From assembly GCA_016212735.1 (NCBI GenBank), contig JACRDZ010000061.1, positions 1-8,472 of the forward strand: DNA of 8,472 nucleotides, in the 5' to 3' direction. Made by a program: the position numbers and the translations under genes. This DNA is from Candidatus Firestoneibacteriota bacterium. Its GTDB lineage: Bacteria > JACRDZ01. Below the pieces are notes generated by a model. It saw nothing but the letters and a program-made list of their open reading frames with translations. It did no database searches and was not told the DNA's origin. Below, in pieces: positions 1-4,858 of this stretch. Position 1 is the stretch's first letter, and each line of letters starts with the position of its first letter.

Positions 1-35
1 ATTATTTTTTGTCTTGCAACATTATGTTTAACCAT
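1..35 (-). CDS. 5' end of an unidentified minus-strand gene (partial)
   Basis: An ATG on the minus strand at 35-33 opens a frame without stops to the window edge, reading MVKHNVARQKI. It is preceded by a good Shine-Dalgarno sequence, AAGGAGA (complement of 43-49), seven bases before the ATG. A plausible sigma-70 promoter lies further upstream at 90-62. The gene is divergent from the TPR gene at 402. Eleven residues are too few to name a product; the start is basic and shows no hydrophobic signal segment. The gene call rests on the ribosome binding site and promoter arrangement rather than on homology. Confidence 0.55.
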   Translation of the reverse strand, partial: MVKHNVARQKI

Positions 36-61
36 TTACCTGTCTCCTTTCTTTAATAATT

Positions 62-90
62 TTATATATAAAAAGCAAATAGCATGCCAA
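62..90 (-). promoter_or_regulatory. Candidate sigma-70 promoter for the leftward partial gene
   Basis: On the minus strand, TTGGCA (complement of 85-90) is followed after 17 bases by ATATAA (62-67), or after 16 bases by TATATA (63-68). This puts the start of transcription near 55, just upstream of the AGGAGA ribosome binding site of the partial gene. The surrounding DNA is very AT-rich, so -10-like words arise by chance. The -35 match and the correct position relative to the gene are what support it. Confidence 0.4.
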
Positions 91-210
91 ATATTTGCGA
101 GTATAAAAAAATCATATAATTCAAAAGAAATAATATTGTTTTAGAAAATTTATAAAATTTTAAACAGTATTTACATGCAATAATTGCACACTATTTTTGT
201 AAATTTTTAT

Positions 211-216
211 TATAAT
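211..216 (+). promoter_or_regulatory. Candidate -10 element (TATAAT) upstream of the palindrome and TPR gene
   Basis: A perfect TATAAT lies 8 bases before the left end of the palindrome, so a transcript from it would start near 223 and carry the whole hairpin into the leader of the TPR gene. No good -35 sits at the standard distance; TTGCAC at 184-189 is 21 bases away, which is too far. The call is therefore weak. Apart from this, the leftward promoter and the palindrome, I see nothing in the gene-free stretch 36-401. Confidence 0.25.
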
Positions 217-223
217 TCTGTAA

Positions 224-390
224 TATACTGAAGCGAAGTCATAAATTCGCATTTTTTCGGTGAGGATTGAGCATCGAGAGCAAGGCGCGAAGGCGAGAAA
301 TAGTCTTGCACTATTTCGAACCTGAGCAACACAGCTATCGATGTTCAAGACCAGCGCAAAAATGCGAATTTATGACTTCGCTTCAGTATA
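224..390. repeat. 167-bp near-perfect palindromic element, MITE-like
   Basis: The outer arms 224-256 and 358-390 are perfect inverted copies over 33 bp. Inside, 267-281 pairs with 334-348 (13 Watson-Crick pairs, one G-U, one mismatch), and 297-304 pairs with 310-317 (8 bp) around the five-base loop at 305-309. All these pairs share the centre near base 307, so the whole segment folds into one long hairpin with small internal loops. The core is visibly richer in G and C than its surroundings. The ends read TA-TACTG and CAGTA-TA, as expected for insertion at a TA with duplication of TA, the habit of IS630/Tc1-mariner elements. The element has no coding capacity of its own. A non-autonomous mobile element is my inference; a structured RNA or a dispersed intergenic repeat are alternatives. 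Confidence 0.7.
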
Positions 391-401
391 ATATGATAAA
401 T

Positions 402-3014
402 ATGAAAAATATAGTTTATTTTTTTATAATTTTTTGGTTATTTTTAATATCCATCCCTGCTTCTGCTCAGGAAGAGATTGATTTACTAAATCATAAAGCA
501 CAAAAATATATAAAGCAAAACGATCTATCAAATGCGATTTTAACTTTACAGGAAATAGTTAATCGTGTTCCTGATAATCCTGAATATTTAAATGATCTGG
601 GGGCAATATATGCAGAGTACGGGAAATATATTTTAGCTCAAGAAACATTTCAAAAAGCAATTACAATTGCACCTAAATTTATAAAATCCTATAATAACCT
701 GGGATTGGTGTTTATTAAGCAGGGGAAATTCATTCAGGGAATAAAAGTTCTTGAAGATGGTAAAAAAAAGGATATTAATTATCCTAAAATATACAGCAAT
801 CTGTCTCTGGCATATTATGAAATAAAAATGATTTATAAATCACTTGATACTCTGGAAGAAGGTTTCAGAAATTGTCCTTTTGATATAGATATTATCTTCA
901 GTTTAGCTGCACTATATGATCAAATGGGATGGAAAAACCTTGCATTGGATAAATACAGGCTTGGTCTTATAAAAGATCCAGATAATCTGCAAATATTAAC
1001 AAATCTAAGTGCTTATTATATAAAAAACGAACTGTTTGAGGAATCCATTATTTACTTAAATAAAATTATTTCAATTTCACCAGAATATGCAAAAAAAGGA
1101 CATGTTAATTATTATCTTGGGTATTGCTATTTAAAACGAAATAAATATAAAGAAGCAGAGAAATACTTTAAAAAGGAAATTGCAGATTTTCCGGATAATA
1201 TAGAAGCACATTATCAGTGTTATTGCATTTATAGAGATACAGGGTTTATTTCCAAAGCATTATTGAAGTATAATGATATAAAAAAAATCGATCCAGATTA
1301 CAATTTTTTAACTGAACAGCTCCCACCTATAAAACGAATTAGAGAATATTCCATATTTCTTAAAAAAGAACCGAACAGCATTAAGTATAAACTCAATTTA
1401 GCAGAAGACTATTTTAAACTCGGAGTTTTAAACGAAACATTAAAACTGGTTAATTCAGTTTTAAAAAAAGAAAAAGATAATATTAACGCTCTTTTTCTTG
1501 TAGGTCTTGTAAATCAAAAACGTGGAAATCTGGAGAAAGCAAAAGATATTTTTGAATATACTGCAAAAAAATATCCTGATAACCCGGAAGTTCATTTCTA
1601 TTTGCGTAATATATATCGTGATGATAAGGTTCTAGATATTGATGTTATGCGTGAAAATATTCGGGTGAAAATAAAAAATGATAGAGAAAATCCAGTATTA
1701 CATTATGAATATGGAAAAATTTTCGAAAAAAAGGGATTATTGGATTATGCTATTTTAGAATATTTAGATGTTTTAATTTATAAAAAAGATTTTATTGAAG
1801 TATATCCAGCATTAATTGATATATATTTACAAATTAGTGAATCTGGTAAAGCATTGAAATTAGCTGAGCAAATGCTTGGAATATTTCCGGATAATGAACT
1901 TAGTTATTACAATTCAGGGAAAGTTTATTATTTTACTAATAATCTCTTTTCAGCAGAAAAAGATTTAAATAAAAGTCTGGAAATCAATCCGGGCAATATT
2001 GAAACCAATAATTTACTCAGAAAAATTTATCAGGACAAGAATCAACTGGAGAATGCGCTAAAAAAAGTTAATTTTATATTATCAAAAAATCCATCTTTTG
2101 AGTTTTCGGATAAAGATTTAAATATAGAAAAAAAAGTAATAGAATATCAAATTTTAGCTTCTTTAGATGTCACCAGTAATCTGTCTATATTTTTAAAACT
2201 GGGAGAAACGTATCTTGAAATCGGTGAAACCAAAAAAGCTTTAATTTTAACAGAAAAAGCACTGGAAAAATTCCCGGATAATATTAATTTATTTCTGCTT
2301 AAGGGGAAGATTATGTATTTAGAAGAAAATTTTGTTGAAGCAGAAAAAATATTTAATAAGTGTTTTAAGCTTAATCCGCAAAATCCGGATGTGCTTTTTT
2401 ATTTAAGGAATATATATAGAGACCATGGGGAGAAAGATAGAGCTATAGCTATACAAAATGAAATTTTAAGATTAAATCCTGAATACAAATTCCCTTTTTA
2501 TAAATATCTTAGACAAAAACAAATAATAGAAGAATATAATATACTTATAACTTTATATCCTGATAGACCGGATTTGTATTATAGTCTGGGATATAGTTAT
2601 TATGCAGCAGGGGCTATTTATCAGGCTGAAAAATATTTAAAGATGTGTCTTTTAAAAGATAAAACTCATAAAGATGCAATTGAGCTTTTAAAATATATTT
2701 CGTTACTAAAAAAAGAGGAACTGTTTAACATTTCAAAAGATGTAATTATTGGTGCAAAACATATATTATTAAAAACATTAGAAGAAGCTAAAGAAGTGAA
2801 AAAATTATTATTAAATGGTGAAAAGTTTGAATCTTTAGCAAAGATAAAATCCTATGATGAACATTCTGCTAAAAATGGAGGAGATTTAGGTGTATTTAAT
2901 CGAGATGAATATCTGGATGAATTTGTAAAATCTATTGAAAAATTAAAAGTAGGAGAAATAAGCAATATAATTAAAACCAGATTGGGATATCATATCATTA
3001 TGCGTACGAGATAA
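402..3014 (+). CDS. Secreted TPR-repeat protein with C-terminal parvulin-type peptidyl-prolyl isomerase domain
   Basis: The 870-residue product begins with a Sec signal peptide (basic Lys2, hydrophobic core to about residue 18, then PASA|QEE, cleavage after Ala22). Residues 24 to about 770 are tandem TPR helices with typical spacing and Pro-Asp-Asn turns. Residues 784-870 are a complete parvulin (PpiC/rotamase) domain: AKHILL with His787, a Ser-Tyr-Asp stretch, GGDLGVF at 826-832, and GYHII at 862-866. The family catalyses cis-trans isomerisation of prolyl bonds and helps exported proteins fold; the TPR part probably holds clients or partners. The motif IYRD (once IYQD) recurs at residues 276, 404, 542 and 671, marking a repeat of 128-138 residues. 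I chose ATG 402 because it puts the signal peptide first; ATG 393 is also possible. An open frame back to TTG 267 crosses the palindrome and is probably spurious. No Shine-Dalgarno precedes the start. trpF follows after 16 bases. Confidence 0.88.
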   Translation: MKNIVYFFIIFWLFLISIPASAQEEIDLLNHKAQKYIKQNDLSNAILTLQEIVNRVPDNPEYLNDLGAIYAEYGKYILAQETFQKAITIAPKFIKSYNNLGLVFIKQGKFIQGIKVLEDGKKKDINYPKIYSNLSLAYYEIKMIYKSLDTLEEGFRNCPFDIDIIFSLAALYDQMGWKNLALDKYRLGLIKDPDNLQILTNLSAYYIKNELFEESIIYLNKIISISPEYAKKGHVNYYLGYCYLKRNKYKEAEKYFKKEIADFPDNIEAHYQCYCIYRDTGFISKALLKYNDIKKIDPDYNFLTEQLPPIKRIREYSIFLKKEPNSIKYKLNLAEDYFKLGVLNETLKLVNSVLKKEKDNINALFLVGLVNQKRGNLEKAKDIFEYTAKKYPDNPEVHFYLRNIYRDDKVLDIDVMRENIRVKIKNDRENPVLHYEYGKIFEKKGLLDYAILEYLDVLIYKKDFIEVYPALIDIYLQISESGKALKLAEQMLGIFPDNELSYYNSGKVYYFTNNLFSAEKDLNKSLEINPGNIETNNLLRKIYQDKNQLENALKKVNFILSKNPSFEFSDKDLNIEKKVIEYQILASLDVTSNLSIFLKLGETYLEIGETKKALILTEKALEKFPDNINLFLLKGKIMYLEENFVEAEKIFNKCFKLNPQNPDVLFYLRNIYRDHGEKDRAIAIQNEILRLNPEYKFPFYKYLRQKQIIEEYNILITLYPDRPDLYYSLGYSYYAAGAIYQAEKYLKMCLLKDKTHKDAIELLKYISLLKKEELFNISKDVIIGAKHILLKTLEEAKEVKKLLLNGEKFESLAKIKSYDEHSAKNGGDLGVFNRDEYLDEFVKSIEKLKVGEISNIIKTRLGYHIIMRTR

Positions 3015-3030
3015 ATTAAAAGGAGGGATT

Positions 3031-3645
3031 ATGACAAAAATTAAAATCTGCGGTATAACGAATAGGATAGATGCTTTAGGTTGTGCATCTTTAGGTGTAG
3101 ATGCAATTGGTTTTATTTTTGCACCCGGACCCAGACAGATTACATCAAAAGAAGCAAAAAAAATAATTCAAGTTTTACCTCCTTATATTACTACTGTTGG
3201 TGTATTTGTAAATGAGACTGCGGAAAAAATAAATGAAATTGTTAATTTCTGCAAATTAGATATTGTTCAATTGCACGGTCAGGAACCACCGGAATACTGC
3301 AAAAAAATTACCGGAAGAATAGTAAAAACGTTTCATATAAAAAATAAAGAAAGTCTTAACCCGATTTCATTATATGCTGCATCAGCTATTTTACTTGATA
3401 CTTATTCAGAGAAAAAGCAGGGTGGTACAGGGGAAAATTTTAACTGGGAATTAGTATCAGATCTTCATTTAAAATATTATATTATATTAGCCGGAGGATT
3501 AACTCCTCTTAACGTGGATAAAGCTATTAGCATAGTTAATCCATATGCTGTTGATGTATCAAGCGGTGTTGAAAAATCTCCAGGTAAAAAAGATTTTAAT
3601 AAAATGAAAGAATTTGTAGAAAAAGTTCGAGCACAATATAAATAA
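3031..3645 (+). CDS. trpF: Phosphoribosylanthranilate isomerase
   Basis: This is the third step of tryptophan synthesis in the cytoplasm: an Amadori rearrangement of N-(5-phosphoribosyl)anthranilate to the 1-deoxyribulose phosphate (CdRP). The 204-residue length is normal for a stand-alone TrpF (beta/alpha)8 barrel. Visible family motifs in order are KICGIT with catalytic Cys7, GFIFAPGPRQI (27-37), VGVFVN (56-61), VQLHG (79-83), LLDTYS with acid Asp123, GGTGENFNW (131-139), LAGGLTP (153-159) and VDVSSGVE (174-181). The phosphate-binding glycines of the C-terminal half are present. AGGAGG at 3021-3026 sits four bases before the ATG. The gene begins 16 bases after the TPR-parvulin stop, so the two are probably co-transcribed. 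No other trp gene is in the window, so the pathway is either dispersed or resumes elsewhere. No attenuator or T-box is visible. Confidence 0.96.
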   Translation: MTKIKICGITNRIDALGCASLGVDAIGFIFAPGPRQITSKEAKKIIQVLPPYITTVGVFVNETAEKINEIVNFCKLDIVQLHGQEPPEYCKKITGRIVKTFHIKNKESLNPISLYAASAILLDTYSEKKQGGTGENFNWELVSDLHLKYYIILAGGLTPLNVDKAISIVNPYAVDVSSGVEKSPGKKDFNKMKEFVEKVRAQYK

Positions 3646-3690
3646 AATATTATTTCAGCATAGTTTTTGAAATAAAATTTAAATAAAAAC

Positions 3691-3719
3691 TTGACATTTA
3701 AATAATAAATTGATATATT
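3691..3719 (+). promoter_or_regulatory. Consensus sigma-70 promoter of the XRE-RseC pair
   Basis: TTGACA (3691-3696) and TATATT (3714-3719) are separated by exactly 17 bases. The -35 is perfect and the -10 has one change from consensus. Transcription should start near 3726, giving a leader of about 90 bases before the ATG at 3816. This is the best promoter match in the window. Confidence 0.8.
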
Positions 3720-3726
3720 ATTTAAA
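3697..3726. promoter_or_regulatory. Inverted repeat over the promoter, candidate operator
   Basis: TTTAAATAATA (3697-3707) and TATTATTTAAA (3716-3726) are perfect 11-bp inverted copies separated by 8 bases. The dyad fills the promoter spacer and covers the -10 and start region, where a bound dimer would block RNA polymerase. The first gene downstream encodes an XRE-type DNA-binding protein, so autoregulation is a natural inference. The all-A/T composition makes chance symmetry more likely than usual, and a role is unproven. Confidence 0.4.
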
Positions 3727-3734
3727 ATTTAGTT

Positions 3735-3767
3735 GGAAGGAGGGTCTTGTTTAAAAATATTTTTTGA
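3735..3767 (+). promoter_or_regulatory. Orphan Shine-Dalgarno and possible six-codon leader ORF
   Basis: GGAAGGAGGG (3735-3744) is the strongest ribosome-binding sequence in the window but lies more than 70 bases before the regulator's ATG. The only nearby start is TTG at 3747, which opens MFKNIF and stops at TGA 3765-3767. Its spacing of about three bases from AGGAGG is tight. TCTTGTTTAA occurs at 3745-3754 and again at 3782-3791 in the same leader. Translation of this leader peptide is speculative; the purine run may simply be a structural or standby site. Confidence 0.25.
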
Positions 3768-3815
3768 TAAAAAACAACAATTCTTGTTTAATTTTATTTT
3801 ATTGAGGTGTGTACT

Positions 3816-4373
3816 ATGACGAATAACTCTAACGCTACATTAGGTGAAAGAATAAAAAATACTAGATTAAAAAAACGCGTAACACTTGAAGAAGTTGCAA
3901 GAGAGACAAATTTAACTCCAAGTTTTCTTTCTCAAATAGAAAGAAATATAGCTTCTCCATCAGTTGATTCATTACGTAAAATTGCACAAGCTCTTGGAAC
4001 AAAAGTTAGTTTATTTTTTGAAGAAAATAATAGTAAAGGTCTTGCTTTTTTTCGAAAAAAACAAGTTGAAATTATCCCTGCTGATTTAAAAACAAATACA
4101 GTCAGATTAATAAATGATGTTTTTAATATTAATCTTCATCCTTTTTTAATTGTTTTATCTGCTGAATCTAAAAGTGAAAAGGAACTCCCTTCTCATGACA
4201 ATGAAGAATTCGGAATGTTAATAAAAGGGAAAGTCCTTCTTACTATGGATAATTCTTCGCATATTATGGATGAAGGAGACTGTGTTTATCTAACTTCTCC
4301 AGGAAAACATAAACTTACTAATCTTAATAATTCAGTTGCTGAAATATTATGGATTTATTGCAGTAAACTCTAA
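3816..4373 (+). CDS. XRE-family transcriptional regulator with C-terminal cupin domain
   Basis: A cytoplasmic DNA-binding regulator of 185 residues. Residues 9-64 form the lambda-repressor-type helix-turn-helix: GERIKNTRLKK, then EEVARETNLTPSFLSQIER with the recognition helix around 35-43, then a SPSVDSLRKIAQALG ending. Residues about 105-183 form a cupin barrel with His127, Glu130/131, a KG turn at 137-138, and GDCVYLTSPGKHKLTN (154-169). The first cupin motif has one histidine rather than HxH, so metal binding is uncertain; a small-molecule effector is typical of the family. ATG 3816 is chosen over GTG 3807 because GAGGTG (3804-3809) is then its ribosome binding site at six bases. The gene lies under the promoter at 3691-3719 and its dyad, suggesting self-regulation. 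The RseC-family gene follows 14 bases after the stop. The regulon cannot be named. Confidence 0.9.
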   Translation: MTNNSNATLGERIKNTRLKKRVTLEEVARETNLTPSFLSQIERNIASPSVDSLRKIAQALGTKVSLFFEENNSKGLAFFRKKQVEIIPADLKTNTVRLINDVFNINLHPFLIVLSAESKSEKELPSHDNEEFGMLIKGKVLLTMDNSSHIMDEGDCVYLTSPGKHKLTNLNNSVAEILWIYCSKL

Positions 4374-4387
4374 TCTTGTTATACTAT

Positions 4388-4834
4388 ATGGAAGAAATTG
4401 GTAAAATTATAGAAATAAAAGGTGATTTTGCTATTATTAAAATGGAATCCAAAGAGCAATGCAAGAACTGTGGACATTGTATTTCTGTAAGTACCTTTGA
4501 TGGATTTATTATGGAAATCAATAATAATATCAAAGCACATGTTGGGGATCGTGTAAAAATAAGCATACCAGAAAAAACAATATTATATGCTTCATTTATA
4601 GTATATTTTATTCCATTGGTGTTTATTTTTATAGGATATTTTACTGGAGTATATTTTGCAGATTTTTTTCATTTTAATATTTCTTTAGAAACTGCTGGTA
4701 TTATAGCCAGTATATCTGGATTATTTATTTCATTAATTTTCATACGTAAATTTGAGATAAAAACCAAAGATAAAAATAATTTCCTTCCAAAAATCATAGA
4801 AATTTTACCCGATACTAATACTACAACAAAGTAG
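4388..4834 (+). CDS. RseC/MucC-family (SoxR-reducing system RseC-like) membrane protein
   Basis: A 148-residue inner-membrane protein. Residues 1-62 form a small beta-rich domain beginning EEIGKIIEIKGDFAIIKM and containing the Cys triad CKNCGHC (Cys25, Cys28, Cys31), then VGDRVKISIP. Two hydrophobic segments follow at about 65-90 and 102-120, then a polar C-terminal tail. This order (Cys cluster, GDxV strand, two membrane helices) is that of RseC proteins, which are linked with Rnf-type electron transport, SoxR reduction and, in enterics, sigma-E signalling. Which role applies here is unknown. ATG 4388 is chosen because it starts the conserved domain; a TTG at 4376 would add four residues. 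No Shine-Dalgarno is seen, so translation is probably coupled to the regulator ending 14 bases upstream. The stop codon lies inside the terminator hairpin. Confidence 0.82.
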   Translation: MEEIGKIIEIKGDFAIIKMESKEQCKNCGHCISVSTFDGFIMEINNNIKAHVGDRVKISIPEKTILYASFIVYFIPLVFIFIGYFTGVYFADFFHFNISLETAGIIASISGLFISLIFIRKFEIKTKDKNNFLPKIIEILPDTNTTTK

Positions 4835-4858
4835 TGTTAGGTAAAACCCTTATTTTTC
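4803..4858. terminator. Intrinsic, probably bidirectional terminator between convergent genes
   Basis: CTAATACTAC (4815-4824) pairs with GTAGTGTTAG (4831-4840) around the loop AACAAA, with one G-U pair. The stem can continue as TTTTAC (4803-4808) with GTAAAA (4841-4846) across a six-base bulge. On the plus strand it is followed by CCCTTATTTTTC. On the minus strand it is followed by a moderately T-rich run. It overlaps the 3' end of the RseC-like gene and sits against the stop of the minus-strand gene at 4850, the expected place for a shared terminator. Confidence 0.55.

Noticed and set aside
160..348. A 62-codon minus-strand open frame
   Set aside because: It runs across half of the palindrome into AT-rich spacer, has no ribosome binding site and no recognisable protein features; it is open mainly because the palindrome lacks stops in that frame.
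387..392. TATAAT formed at the right end of the palindrome as a promoter for the TPR gene
   Set aside because: No -35-like sequence is found 16-18 bases upstream (the arm reads GCGAATT there) and there is no TGn extension; transcription would leave almost no leader. Kept only as a remark in the findings.
267..401. N-terminal extension of the TPR-parvulin protein from TTG 267
   Set aside because: The extra codons lie wholly in the palindrome and the few bases after it, have no ribosome binding site, and would bury a textbook signal peptide 45 residues inside the protein.
3650..3675. Hairpin after trpF (TTATTTCA with TGAAATAA)
   Set aside because: An 8-bp A/T-rich stem with a 10-base loop and no T-run after it is too weak to call a terminator.
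3738..3815. Riboswitch or T-box in the regulator leader
   Set aside because: The leader is short, almost all A/T, and shows no stable stems or T-box-like conserved word.
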